From Bacteroidales bacterium UBA6377 (GTDB lineage: Bacteria > Bacteroidota > Bacteroidia > Bacteroidales > UBA932), in NCBI GenBank assembly GCA_002438805.1, contig DJQV01000004.1, positions 12,075 through 76,074 on the forward strand: a stretch of 64,000 nt of DNA, given 5' to 3'. A model generated the notes under the pieces. The model was not told the origin of the DNA. It ran no database searches and saw only the letters and a list, made by a program, of their open reading frames with translations. Each line of letters opens with the position of its first letter. Positions within the stretch are counted from its first letter, which is position 1. This document shows positions 52,729-60,810 of the stretch, one piece after another. A program made the position numbers and the translations under genes.

Positions 52729-54765
52729 ATGGACAAGAAGAACAACAGAAGAAACAACAGAAGCAAGAATAGAAACAGAAAATCCCGCCCTGCCGGACGC
52801 AGGGTGTTCCCGCAGTGTACGGGAACGGTCCAGATGACCAGAGAAGGATTCATTTTCGTGATAGTGGACGGTGAGGAAGACGATGTGTTCGTCAAGGCGT
52901 CCAAGACCCGTCATGCCCTCAACGGGGACAAGGTCCGCGTGGCTGTGACCCGCGAGAAGGGAAAGGACTCCGACAAGCGCCGTGAGGGCGAGGTGTTGGA
53001 GATTCTGGAGCGCTCCACCAAGCCGTTTGTGGGCATATTGCACACCGTCGGTTCGCAGGCCTGGGTGCTGATGCAGAGCCGCTCCATGCCTTACGATATT
53101 CAGGTGGATGCTGAAGAGGCCTCACGCCTCGGTGCGCAGTCCGGGATGAAGGTGGCAGCCGTCGTGGACAAGTGGGAGCGCAAGTCCCCGTGTCCGTCGG
53201 GGCACATCGTGGACGTGCTCGGCGAGCCGGGCCAGAACGACACGGAGATGCACGCCATCCTGGCCGAATTCAACCTCCCGTACCGCTTCGAGCCGGAGGT
53301 GGAGAATGCCGCCGATGACATCTCCGAGAAGATTACGGCCGAAGACCTCAAGGGACGCAAGGATTTCCGCGGGACGCTCACTTTCACAATCGACCCTAAG
53401 GATGCCAAGGACTTTGACGACGCCCTCTCATTCAAGAAACTGGACAACGGCAACTATGAGGTGGGCGTGCACATCGCCGATGTCTCCCACTATGTGAAGC
53501 CGGGTACTCTCGTGGACAAGGAGGCCCGTAACCGCGGGACATCCGTCTACCTTGTGGACCGCACTGTGCCTATGCTCCCGGAGAAGCTCTGCAACAAGCT
53601 CTGCTCCCTCCGTCCCTATGAGGAGAAACTCACATTCTCCGCAGTCTTCGAGATCAGCCCTCGTGCAGATGTCAAGTCGCGCTGGATTGGACGCACTGTC
53701 ATCTGCTCCGACCGCCGCTTCACCTACGAGGAGGCGCAGGAGTACATCGAGGCTGACGGCAATCCTACGGGAGACGCTCTCGTGGAGGCGGTGCAGACGC
53801 TCAACAAGCTGGCGCTCAAGCTCAAGGCCAAGGCCCGCAGGGCCGGTGCTATAGACTTCGACCGCCCGGAGATGAAGGTCGAGGTGGACGAGCAGGGACG
53901 CCCGATCAATGTTTACGAGAAGATAACCAAAGAGGCCAACTGGCTCGTGGAGCAGTTCATGCTTCTGGCCAACAGGACTGTGGCCGAGTTCGTGGCCACT
54001 GACGGCAAGATGAACGGACTTGCACGCAAGAACGCCAAGACCTTCGTCTACCGTATCCATGGCGAGCCTAACGAGTTGAAGATGGAAGGTCTCATGACTT
54101 TCGCTAAAGGCTTCGGGTATAAGATTGACAAGGATACGCCTCTCACCGGACGCGGGGCGGCAAAGTCCCTGAGCGCCCTGCTCGACTCGGCCAAGGGAAA
54201 GCCTGAGCACGAGGCGATGGAGAACCTTGCCCTGCGTGCTATGGCCAAGGCTTGCTACAGCACGGACAATATCGGGCACTATGGCCTTGCATACAAGTTC
54301 TACACGCATTTTACTTCCCCTATCCGCCGCTATCCTGACCTCATGGTGCACAGGCTTCTGGCCATGTATCTGGCCGGAGGGGAGAGTCAGAAGAAGGACT
54401 ATTACGAGGCTGAGTGCAAGTATGCCTCCGAGCGTGAGGTGATTGCAGCCGACGCAGAGCGTACTTCGGTGAAATACAAGCTCGTGGAGTTCATGCAGGA
54501 CAAGGTGGGGATGGAGTTCGAGGGCACGGTGTCCGGAGTTACGGAGTGGGGAATGTATGTGGAGATCGAGCCGACAAAGATCGAGGGCATGGTGCCTCTG
54601 CGTGAGATTAAGTCCGATTTCTTCTTCTACGATGAGCCGCGATACCGTCTGGTCGGCAGACGCACCCACAAGGTCTATCGCCTTGGCGACAAGGTGATAA
54701 TCAAGGTCAAGAACGCCAACCTTGACCAGAGGCTGCTTGACTACGAACTGATAGAAACAAAATAA
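52729..54765 (+). CDS. rnr: ribonuclease R
   Basis: A 678-residue 3'-5' exoribonuclease. The basic N-terminus (KKNNRRNNRSKN) and cold-shock domains precede the RNB catalytic domain (TIDPKDAKDFDDALS with the metal Asp cluster, then YTHFTSPIRRYPDLMVHR), followed by a C-terminal S1 domain (GTVSGVTEWGMYVEIEP). It degrades structured RNA. The basic C-terminal tail of E. coli RNase R is absent. Confidence 0.94.
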   Translation: MDKKNNRRNNRSKNRNRKSRPAGRRVFPQCTGTVQMTREGFIFVIVDGEEDDVFVKASKTRHALNGDKVRVAVTREKGKDSDKRREGEVLEILERSTKPFVGILHTVGSQAWVLMQSRSMPYDIQVDAEEASRLGAQSGMKVAAVVDKWERKSPCPSGHIVDVLGEPGQNDTEMHAILAEFNLPYRFEPEVENAADDISEKITAEDLKGRKDFRGTLTFTIDPKDAKDFDDALSFKKLDNGNYEVGVHIADVSHYVKPGTLVDKEARNRGTSVYLVDRTVPMLPEKLCNKLCSLRPYEEKLTFSAVFEISPRADVKSRWIGRTVICSDRRFTYEEAQEYIEADGNPTGDALVEAVQTLNKLALKLKAKARRAGAIDFDRPEMKVEVDEQGRPINVYEKITKEANWLVEQFMLLANRTVAEFVATDGKMNGLARKNAKTFVYRIHGEPNELKMEGLMTFAKGFGYKIDKDTPLTGRGAAKSLSALLDSAKGKPEHEAMENLALRAMAKACYSTDNIGHYGLAYKFYTHFTSPIRRYPDLMVHRLLAMYLAGGESQKKDYYEAECKYASEREVIAADAERTSVKYKLVEFMQDKVGMEFEGTVSGVTEWGMYVEIEPTKIEGMVPLREIKSDFFFYDEPRYRLVGRRTHKVYRLGDKVIIKVKNANLDQRLLDYELIETK

Positions 54766-54768
54766 GCC

Positions 54769-54984
54769 ATGTCAAAGGATTCTTCACTTTTCGCTTTTGT
54801 GGCCGGAGTGGCCGCCGGAGCGCTGCTTGCCGCCTATGCCCGCACAGAGGAAGGCCGCAAGGCTAAAGAAGCTGTCAAATCTTATGTGAAGCAGGGACTT
54901 GACAATCTCTGCGGAGGCCCTGCCGAGGGGGAGCCGCAGGAGTGGGAAGAACCGTCACCTGCTCCGGTTCCAGACGGAAAGTAG
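54769..54984 (+). CDS. small YtxH-like membrane protein
   Basis: A 71-residue protein with one N-terminal hydrophobic segment (FVAGVAAGALLAAYA) followed by a charged, Pro/Glu-rich tail. This matches the YtxH-like group of stress-associated membrane proteins, of unknown role. It starts 3 bases after rnr and is followed, 3 bases on, by a holin-superfamily-like gene, a pattern seen in Bacteroidetes. Confidence 0.6.
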   Translation: MSKDSSLFAFVAGVAAGALLAAYARTEEGRKAKEAVKSYVKQGLDNLCGGPAEGEPQEWEEPSPAPVPDGK

Positions 54985-54987
54985 CCT

Positions 54988-55353
54988 ATGGCGGGAGAGT
55001 TTTTTGACGGATTCGAGCAGCTGGCGCGTGACGCGAAACGCTATGCCGACCTGCGTGTGGACGAGTTCAAGCTCAAGGCTGTCCGGGGGCTTTCCACGGC
55101 CCTTGGGAGGCTGCTCTCGTTTCTTCTGATATTCGTGGTGCTCTCGATAGTGCTGGGGCTGCTTGCGTTTGCCATTCTCCAGTGGCTCAACGCCCTGGTG
55201 GGTGCGCCGTGGGGCACTCTCATCGTGCTGGCGGTGTTTCTGGTGGCGCTTGTGGTGCTGGTGGCGTGTCGCAAGAGGCTTTTCCGGGACATGTTCGTGA
55301 AACTCTTCATCGATGTGTTCTATGATTCTGAAGATGATGGGAAAGCGCTCTGA
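54988..55353 (+). CDS. phage holin family-like membrane protein (Holin III type)
   Basis: A 121-residue protein with an amphipathic N-terminus (residues 1-35) and two hydrophobic segments (SFLLIFVVLSIVLGLLAFAILQWL; GTLIVLAVFLVALVVLVAC). It resembles the membrane proteins named phage holin family III/YqjE; despite the name, no phage genes lie nearby, so a stress or envelope role is more likely than lysis. Confidence 0.6.
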   Translation: MAGEFFDGFEQLARDAKRYADLRVDEFKLKAVRGLSTALGRLLSFLLIFVVLSIVLGLLAFAILQWLNALVGAPWGTLIVLAVFLVALVVLVACRKRLFRDMFVKLFIDVFYDSEDDGKAL

Positions 55354-55570
55354 TATACGTAGCGGCGAGCAGCTGGATGCCGCCATCGCCGCCTCCCGGG
55401 CTGCCCTTTCTGCGCAGCGCGGTGCTCTTGAGGCGAGTTATGCCTCTCTCAAGAACCGCCTTTCGCCTGTAGGCACGGCCGCCGGCTTCCTAGAGAAGAG
55501 CAAGAACGTCATCGCCTGGTCCGCCGCCCTGCTATCCCTGTTCCGCACCCTCCGCCGCCGGAGGAAATAG
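55334..55570 (+). CDS. small hypothetical protein
   Basis: A 78-residue protein with an alpha-helical charged middle (LDAAIAASRAALSAQRGALEASYASLKNRL) and a hydrophobic C-terminal segment ending in RRRRK. It overlaps the previous gene by 20 bases; ATGs at 55334 and 55337 are both possible. The ytxH-holin-this set looks like one unit following rnr. No family recognised. Confidence 0.45.
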   Translation: MMGKRSDIRSGEQLDAAIAASRAALSAQRGALEASYASLKNRLSPVGTAAGFLEKSKNVIAWSAALLSLFRTLRRRRK

Positions 55571-55735
55571 GCGATCCCGCCTTGTCCGGAGCGAACTGCA
55601 TCTGGATGTTTCCGGCACAGGTAGCCTTTGGTGCTTAGATGGCATCCGGAGGTATGGGTGTTTGGGGCGGTTTTTGCCCTTTCCCTGACTTCGTCATTTG
55701 CTATCGGGAGATATTTAACAACATGCCTTCCATAC

Positions 55736-57067
55736 TCATAGAAACATTGTCATATATGCAGGAAGACATAATACATCTTCATCCTTATGTATATCTTTTG
55801 TGTAAACAAGATATTTGTGCTTTATTCTTGAGGAAAATTTTCTGCAAAAAGCATCCAACGAAGCATGTGCCTTATAACCGGAAGATTTTACCTCGATAGG
55901 ACTTATCTTGTCTCCGTCAGCAATCAGAAAGTCCACTTCGTAATTGTGCTTTCCGCTGTCGGTCGGAAATGTGTAATAATAAAGTTCGTGTCCAGCTGCC
56001 TTCAACATTTGGGCGACAACATTCTCATAGACGTATCCTAGGTCGGCCGTCAGTTTGTCACTTAGCAGTTTGTGATAAATCGTATTGTCAGTAAACTTTT
56101 TGTCCCAAAACGCGAGAGTGACGAACAGTCCGGTATCGCCTGCGAACATTTTATATTTGTCAGGGTCTTGGTGCAATGCCATTCCTGCGCTTGGGTCATT
56201 GGCATGATAGGCCATATTGACTACCATGGACTCCTTGATTTCAGAAATAATTTCAGCGAGTTCGGAGTTGCGTGTACCTTCTGTTGCACTCCATGCCAGA
56301 TACCTGTTAGCATTGCTCGTCAGCTGTGCCGGAATCTGGCGGAACATCTTTGAAGCGTTGCCAGTCGGATCTATCTTGTTGAAATCGTCTTCATAAAGCG
56401 TTATGATGGAACGTTTCGCGCTATCCACCTTTTCAAGATTGTTGGTCTTCAAATAGGAAGCCACAACTTGCGGCATACCGCCGATGAGCATATACAAGCG
56501 GAAGTCTCGCATTAGTTTGCGATTGGTGGCGTCTCCCAAAGATGTCTTGTCGTGAAAATAACCATGAAGCAATCTTATCGTAGCCGTGTCTCCCAACGCC
56601 CACTTGAACTCTTCATAATCCATAGGATACATGCAGAGCTTCACCTCTTCGCTCGGAATCAGGATGTCCTTGACGTTTTTACGGATTGAAATCAGCGAGC
56701 CTGTCTCGATGTAATCGTACCGTCCGTCTTTTACAAGATACTTTATTGCTTGCCTCGCTTTGGGCGCAAGTTGCACTTCATCGAAGATTATGACAGACTT
56801 GCGCTCTTTTAATTCGACACCGTATTCCAGTTGCAGGCGCATGAAAATACGGTTAAGATCGGACACGTCATTGAATAAGTCCCGTATTTCAGTGGAACAC
56901 GCGGCAAAGTCCACCAATATGTATGATTCGTATTCGTTTGTAGCAAACTCCTCGGCGATAGTGGATTTCCCAACACGTCTTGCTCCTTGTATCAGTACCG
57001 CAGTCCGCCCCTCATCCGTCTGCTTCCATTGCAGAAGCTCGTTGTATATTTTCCTTTTAAATATCAT
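55736..57067 (-). CDS. AAA ATPase with DUF4143 domain (third of three)
   Basis: A 443-residue ATPase. Walker A GARRVGKS at 28-35, Walker B IIFDEVQLA, and at the C-terminus YEVDFLIADGDKISPIEVKSS, a complete D/ExK-like motif. Start at ATG 57067 (MIFKRKIYNELLQW) matches this subgroup; another ATG at 57103 would add 12 residues. A+T rich relative to neighbours. Direct repeats lie just upstream. Not closely similar to the first two copies (only motifs are shared), so separate arrivals are more likely than local duplication. The 165 bases before it (55571-55735) show no gene. Confidence 0.8.
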   Translation of the reverse strand: MIFKRKIYNELLQWKQTDEGRTAVLIQGARRVGKSTIAEEFATNEYESYILVDFAACSTEIRDLFNDVSDLNRIFMRLQLEYGVELKERKSVIIFDEVQLAPKARQAIKYLVKDGRYDYIETGSLISIRKNVKDILIPSEEVKLCMYPMDYEEFKWALGDTATIRLLHGYFHDKTSLGDATNRKLMRDFRLYMLIGGMPQVVASYLKTNNLEKVDSAKRSIITLYEDDFNKIDPTGNASKMFRQIPAQLTSNANRYLAWSATEGTRNSELAEIISEIKESMVVNMAYHANDPSAGMALHQDPDKYKMFAGDTGLFVTLAFWDKKFTDNTIYHKLLSDKLTADLGYVYENVVAQMLKAAGHELYYYTFPTDSGKHNYEVDFLIADGDKISPIEVKSSGYKAHASLDAFCRKFSSRIKHKYLVYTKDIHKDEDVLCLPAYMTMFL

Positions 57068-57106
57068 GATAATCAGTTCTGATGGCGGTACAAAATAGTA
57101 CATTTT

Positions 57107-57154
57107 GCACTAATCTCAAAATGTTTATCCCATAAAATGGCATTAATCTCAAAA
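57107..57154 (-). repeat. paired direct repeats upstream of the third DUF4143 ATPase
   Basis: GCACTAATCTCAAAA (57107-57121) and GCATTAATCTCAAAA (57140-57154) differ at one base and are 33 bases apart start to start. They share the core TCTCAA with the repeats before the second ATPase, but are in opposite orientation relative to the gene they precede. Confidence 0.5.
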
Positions 57155-57192
57155 TTTGCTGCCACCTTTGTAGCGGATGCGAAAAGCAGACT

Positions 57193-57214
57193 TTGTGAAC
57201 GCGCGTGTTCACAA
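57193..57214. repeat. inverted repeat downstream of rsgA
   Basis: TTGTGAAC (57193-57200) and GTTCACAA (57207-57214) are perfect inverted copies with a 6-base GCGCGT spacer. It lies 48 bases beyond the stop codon of rsgA on the minus strand, so it may end that transcript, although the T-run after it is weak (AGTCTGCTTTT). Confidence 0.45.
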
Positions 57215-57261
57215 TCTGACTTGGGCGATGTATGTTTTGTGTAAGGAGGACGTGTTCGGGG

Positions 57262-58200
57262 CTATCTGAATTTCCCGTTCTCTTCGAGCATGCCGAGGTA
57301 GGAGTTGTACCTCTCGGGGCTGATGAGGCCCTCGTCTACGGCCTGTTTGACGGCGCAGGCTGGCTCATGGGTGTGCGTGCAGGGGACGAAGCGGCAGTCG
57401 TCGGAGTAGCGTAGCATTTCCGGGAAGTATTTGTAGATTTCTTCTTTTTCAAGGTTCACAAGGCCGAAGCCCCGGATGCCGGGGGTGTCGATGACGTACC
57501 CGCCACCGCTCAGGCGGTACATCTCGGAGAGCGAGGTGGTGTGGCGGCCCTGGAGGTGTGCGGCGGAGATGCTGCCGGTCTTGGGGTTGAGACTCGGGTC
57601 GATGGCCTTGATGAGGCTCGATTTGCCGACTCCGGATTCGCCTGAGAACAGGCTGAGCCTCTCCCGGCACTCTTCCCGGAGTTCTTCTATGCCTTCTCCG
57701 GTGAGGCTTGAGGTCTGGATGACACGGTATCCCGCGCCCTCGTAGACTTCTTTAAAGGATTCGACCAGCTCCGGGGCCTCGTCGCGGTAGAGGTCCACTT
57801 TGTTGAGGGCTATGACTGCCGGGATCCCGTAGACCCCGCAGGTGACGAGGATCCTGTCGAGAAACGGCCATTTCAGCTCTGGGAAGAGCAGGCTGACGAC
57901 GATGACGGCTCGGTCGAGGTTGGCTGCTATGGTCTGGGAACGCTTGGAGAGGTTTACCGATTTGCGTACAAGGTGGTTGCGGCGGGGGAGTATCTCCTTT
58001 ATGACTGCCGGGTTCTGCTCCGTGGTTTCCCCGTCAGTTTCGTAGATCACTCTGTCTCCGATCGCTACCGGGTTGGTGGAGCTGCTGTTTTCCAGCCTGA
58101 CCTTGCCCCTGAGTACTGCGGGGAAAAGGTCCCACTCGGGCAGGCGGCTCAGCATGTAGTGGCTGCCCGCGTTCTTGACGACTGTGGCTTCTCCCGTCAT
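57262..58200 (-). CDS. rsgA: ribosome small subunit-dependent GTPase RsgA
   Basis: A 312-residue circularly permuted GTPase that checks the maturing 30S subunit. Order: G4 ALNKVDLY, then G1 GESGVGKSSL, then G3 DTPGIRGFG, all intact; an N-terminal OB fold comes before and a C-terminal zinc knuckle CRFVPCTHTHEPAC after. Its ATG overlaps the stop of the prenyl synthase upstream by 4 bases. Confidence 0.94.
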   Translation of the reverse strand: MTGEATVVKNAGSHYMLSRLPEWDLFPAVLRGKVRLENSSSTNPVAIGDRVIYETDGETTEQNPAVIKEILPRRNHLVRKSVNLSKRSQTIAANLDRAVIVVSLLFPELKWPFLDRILVTCGVYGIPAVIALNKVDLYRDEAPELVESFKEVYEGAGYRVIQTSSLTGEGIEELREECRERLSLFSGESGVGKSSLIKAIDPSLNPKTGSISAAHLQGRHTTSLSEMYRLSGGGYVIDTPGIRGFGLVNLEKEEIYKYFPEMLRYSDDCRFVPCTHTHEPACAVKQAVDEGLISPERYNSYLGMLEENGKFR

Positions 58201-59177
58201 TTTGCCCTGCCTACGAGACTCTCCGCGAAGCGGTGCAGGACTTCTCTCTCCTGCACCCCGAACTCGGCTTCGGCTGCTGCCTGGAGTGCCATGTCGGTGA
58301 AGCGCACGACTTCATCTTTGGCGTCCTGGCCAACACCCACAGAGTCGTATATCTCTTTGACTGCGGCTATCTTGTGTGCCTTCTCCTCGGGGGTGACGGT
58401 TTGGGCTGAGAATGCGTCGAGGAAGGCCTTCTTGTCCTGGATCTTCTCAAGAGTACGTACTGTGAGCCAGCTCTTTTTGCTGTTGACGATATCGCCGCCG
58501 ATCGGTTTGCCGAAGAGTTTCTCGTCGCCGAAAGCATCGAGATAGTCGTCAGCGACCTGGAAGGCCATGCCGAGCTGGTAGCCATATTTATAGAGGGCTT
58601 CGCACTGTTTGTCGCCGGCACCGCCGATGATGGCGCCCATCTGTGCCGAGCAGGCGAGCAGGACGGCTGTCTTGAGACCTATCATGGAATTGTATTCGTC
58701 CATGCTCACTTCTTCGCGGCTTTCGAAGTCCATGTCGTACTGCTGCCCGTCGCAGACCTGTGCTGCTGTGCGGGAGAAGAGCTCCATGACTCTGCCCAGC
58801 ACTTCCCGTGGCGCTTTGGCGATGCGTCTGTAGGCATCTATCAGCATCACGTCTCCGGAGAGGATGGCCGTGTCCTCGCTCCACTTCTTCCATACTGTCG
58901 GCATGCCGCGGCGCAGCGGTGAGCGGTCCATGATGTCATCGTGCATGAGGGTGAAAGAGTGGAAAACTTCCAGGGCGGCGGCAGGGGAGAGTATCCCATC
59001 GTTGAAATTGTCTGCGAAGAACGAATATGCTGTCAGGCAGAGCCGCGGGCGGACTCTCTTGCCTCCGATTTCTATCATGTAGCGGAGCGGGTCATACAGG
59101 CCGGACGGCTCCCTGGTGAATGTGATGCCGTCGAACATCTCCTTGATGACGGCGTCGATACGGTTTTCTGTTATCAT
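58197..59177 (-). CDS. ispA: polyprenyl/farnesyl diphosphate synthase (short-chain type)
   Basis: A 326-residue trans-prenyltransferase. First Asp-rich motif in LMHDDIMDRSPLRRG, second in QVADDYLDAFGD. Length and motifs fit a geranyl/farnesyl synthase. The start is ATG 59177, just 5 bases after a TATATTTG box (59183-59190); a longer frame reaching to 59282 would include the promoter, so it is rejected. Coupled to rsgA. The other synthase at 29754-30722 is of longer-chain type. Confidence 0.84.
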   Translation of the reverse strand: MITENRIDAVIKEMFDGITFTREPSGLYDPLRYMIEIGGKRVRPRLCLTAYSFFADNFNDGILSPAAALEVFHSFTLMHDDIMDRSPLRRGMPTVWKKWSEDTAILSGDVMLIDAYRRIAKAPREVLGRVMELFSRTAAQVCDGQQYDMDFESREEVSMDEYNSMIGLKTAVLLACSAQMGAIIGGAGDKQCEALYKYGYQLGMAFQVADDYLDAFGDEKLFGKPIGGDIVNSKKSWLTVRTLEKIQDKKAFLDAFSAQTVTPEEKAHKIAAVKEIYDSVGVGQDAKDEVVRFTDMALQAAAEAEFGVQEREVLHRFAESLVGRAK

Positions 59178-59182
59178 GTCGG

Positions 59183-59190
59183 CAAATATA
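59183..59190 (-). promoter_or_regulatory. -7 box of the prenyl synthase-rsgA unit
   Basis: TATATTTG on the minus strand, 5 bases before the ATG, predicting a leaderless mRNA. No convincing -33 element. It is divergent from the trp leader promoter. Confidence 0.5.
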
Positions 59191-59201
59191 ATAAAAAAGT
59201 T

Positions 59202-59233
59202 CTTGCATATTCCAGATAAACTCCCTACCTTGG
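59202..59233 (+). promoter_or_regulatory. probable promoter of the trp leader-trpB transcript
   Basis: CTTG (59202-59205), a 20-base spacer, TACCTTGG (59226-59233), one mismatch each from TTTG and TAnnTTTG. Transcription would start near 59237, 26 bases before the leader-peptide ATG. Confidence 0.45.
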
Positions 59234-59262
59234 CAACCGGAAACAAAACAAACAACAAAGAA

Positions 59263-59322
59263 ATGTATTTGTCAAATAACAACTCTTGGTGGTGGCGCTC
59301 TTACTTCTTCCTTAAGTCGTAG
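59263..59322 (+). CDS. tryptophan leader peptide with three consecutive Trp codons
   Basis: A 19-residue reading frame, MYLSNNNSWWWRSYFFLKS, with TGG TGG TGG at 59287-59295 and stop TAG at 59320-59322. A row of three Trp codons ahead of a terminator hairpin and a tryptophan synthase gene is the classic design of ribosome-mediated attenuation. Downstream Tyr-Phe-Phe codons also suggest sensing of aromatic amino acids. Too short to be found by ordinary gene calling. Confidence 0.85.
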   Translation: MYLSNNNSWWWRSYFFLKS

Positions 59323-59401
59323 GAGGCTTTCGCCGTAGTGTTATCCAGACAACAAAGAGATATCCCAAGGCCCCGCCGCGACTGCGACGGGGCCTCTTTT
59401 T
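59323..59401 (+). promoter_or_regulatory. tryptophan attenuator: antiterminator and terminator
   Basis: Terminator: AGGCCCCG (59368-59375) pairs with CGGGGCCT (59388-59395), with an inner CGC/GCG stem, followed by CTTTTT (59396-59401). Alternative pairing: GAGGCTTT (59323-59330), directly after the leader stop codon, can pair at 7 of 8 positions with AAGGCCCC (59367-59374), the terminator's 5' arm. With scarce Trp the ribosome stalls at the Trp codons, leaving GAGGCTTT free to form the antiterminator; with plentiful Trp it reaches the stop codon, masks that segment and the terminator forms. The pairing is read from sequence; the mechanism is inferred from known attenuators. Confidence 0.75.
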
Positions 59402-59436
59402 ATGAATCAATGTTTAACTGCTAATATCAAAAGATC

Positions 59437-60810
59437 ATGGAACAGAAAGTACCTTACAAGATTTACCTCGCCGAAAACGAAATCCCGCAGGCATGGTATA
59501 ACGTCCGTGCGGACATGAGGAACAAGCCGGCCCCACTCCTCAACCCGGGCACCCTCCAGCCGATGACTCTGGACGAACTCAAGGGCGTGTTCTGCGAAGA
59601 GCTCTGCCGTCAGGAACTGGACAACGACACCGCCCTCTTCCCTATACCGCAGGAAATCCGCGACTTCTACAAGATGTACCGTCCGTCTCCGCTCGTGAGG
59701 GCCTATTTCCTGGAGAAGGCGCTCGGTACTCCGGCCAAGATCTATTACAAGTTCGAGGGCAACAACACCTCCGGCAGCCACAAGCTCAACTCCGCCATCG
59801 CCCAGGCCTACTATGCCAAGAAGCAGGGCCTAAAGGGAGTCACAACAGAGACAGGTGCCGGGCAGTGGGGAACGGCTCTCAGCATGGCCTGTGCCTATTT
59901 CGGGCTTGACTGCAAGGTGTTCATGGTCAAGTGCTCCTACGAGCAGAAGCCGTTCCGCCGCGAGGTTATGCGCACTTACGGTGCCTCCGTCACCCCGTCT
60001 CCGAGCAATACCACCGAAATCGGCCGCAAGATCCTCGCTGAGCATCCCGACACCACCGGAAGCCTCGGATGTGCCATCTCGGAGGCAGTGGAGACGGCAG
60101 TGACCCATCCGGGCTACAGGTATGTGCTCGGCTCCGTGCTCAACCAGGTGCTTCTTCACCAGTCCATCATCGGACTTGAGGCCAAAGCAGCCCTTGACAA
60201 ATACGGCATCACCCCGGACATCATCATAGGCTGCGCCGGAGGCGGATCCAACCTGGGCGGACTCATCAGCCCGTTCATGGGAGAGAAACTGCGCGGAGAG
60301 AAGGACTACCGCTTCATCGCCGTGGAGCCGGCATCCTGCCCGAGCTTTACACGGGGGAAATACGCCTACGACTTCTGCGACACCGGAGAAATCTGTCCGC
60401 TTGCGAAGATGTATACCCTTGGCAGCCAGTTCATCCCGTCTGCCAACCACGCCGGCGGTCTCCGTTACCACGGCATGAGCAGCATCCTCTCCCAACTTTA
60501 TGCCGACGGGCTCATGGAGGCGCGTTCTGTGGAGCAGACTTCAGTCTTCGAGGCAGCGGAGTTCTTTGCCCGCACTGAAGGCACCCTTCCGGCTCCGGAA
60601 AGCAGCCATGCCATCCGCGCCGCCATCGATGAGGCACTCAAGTGCAAGGAGACAGGTGAGGAAAAGACGATACTCTTCGGGCTCACAGGCACCGGTTATT
60701 TCGACCTCAAGGCTTATGAACAGTACAACGACGGCAAGATGAGCGATGTCATCCCGACGGACGCCCAGATCGCCGAGAGCCTCAGTCACCTGCCGAAGGT
60801 GGACAAATAG
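59437..60810 (+). CDS. trpB: tryptophan synthase beta chain, TrpB2 type
   Basis: A 457-residue pyridoxal-phosphate enzyme that condenses indole with serine. PLP Lys in NNTSGSHKLNSA, phosphate loop GCAGGGSNLGG. Length and an extended N-terminus (about 60 residues before the PLP fold) place it with TrpB2, a stand-alone type, and no trpA or other trp gene lies beside it. It is controlled by the attenuator upstream. The last 29 bases overlap the convergent rdgB end. Confidence 0.93.
   Translation: MEQKVPYKIYLAENEIPQAWYNVRADMRNKPAPLLNPGTLQPMTLDELKGVFCEELCRQELDNDTALFPIPQEIRDFYKMYRPSPLVRAYFLEKALGTPAKIYYKFEGNNTSGSHKLNSAIAQAYYAKKQGLKGVTTETGAGQWGTALSMACAYFGLDCKVFMVKCSYEQKPFRREVMRTYGASVTPSPSNTTEIGRKILAEHPDTTGSLGCAISEAVETAVTHPGYRYVLGSVLNQVLLHQSIIGLEAKAALDKYGITPDIIIGCAGGGSNLGGLISPFMGEKLRGEKDYRFIAVEPASCPSFTRGKYAYDFCDTGEICPLAKMYTLGSQFIPSANHAGGLRYHGMSSILSQLYADGLMEARSVEQTSVFEAAEFFARTEGTLPAPESSHAIRAAIDEALKCKETGEEKTILFGLTGTGYFDLKAYEQYNDGKMSDVIPTDAQIAESLSHLPKVDK

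Noticed and set aside
53428..54669. 413-codon frame opposite rnr
   Set aside because: Antisense shadow of a conserved exoribonuclease; no start context or domain.
54988..55353. Prophage signal from the holin-like gene
   Set aside because: No lysin, capsid, integrase or tail gene is near; the family name is historical.
55639..55899. 86-codon plus-strand frame overlapping the end of the third DUF4143 ATPase
   Set aside because: No family, no promoter, overlaps a conserved gene on the other strand.
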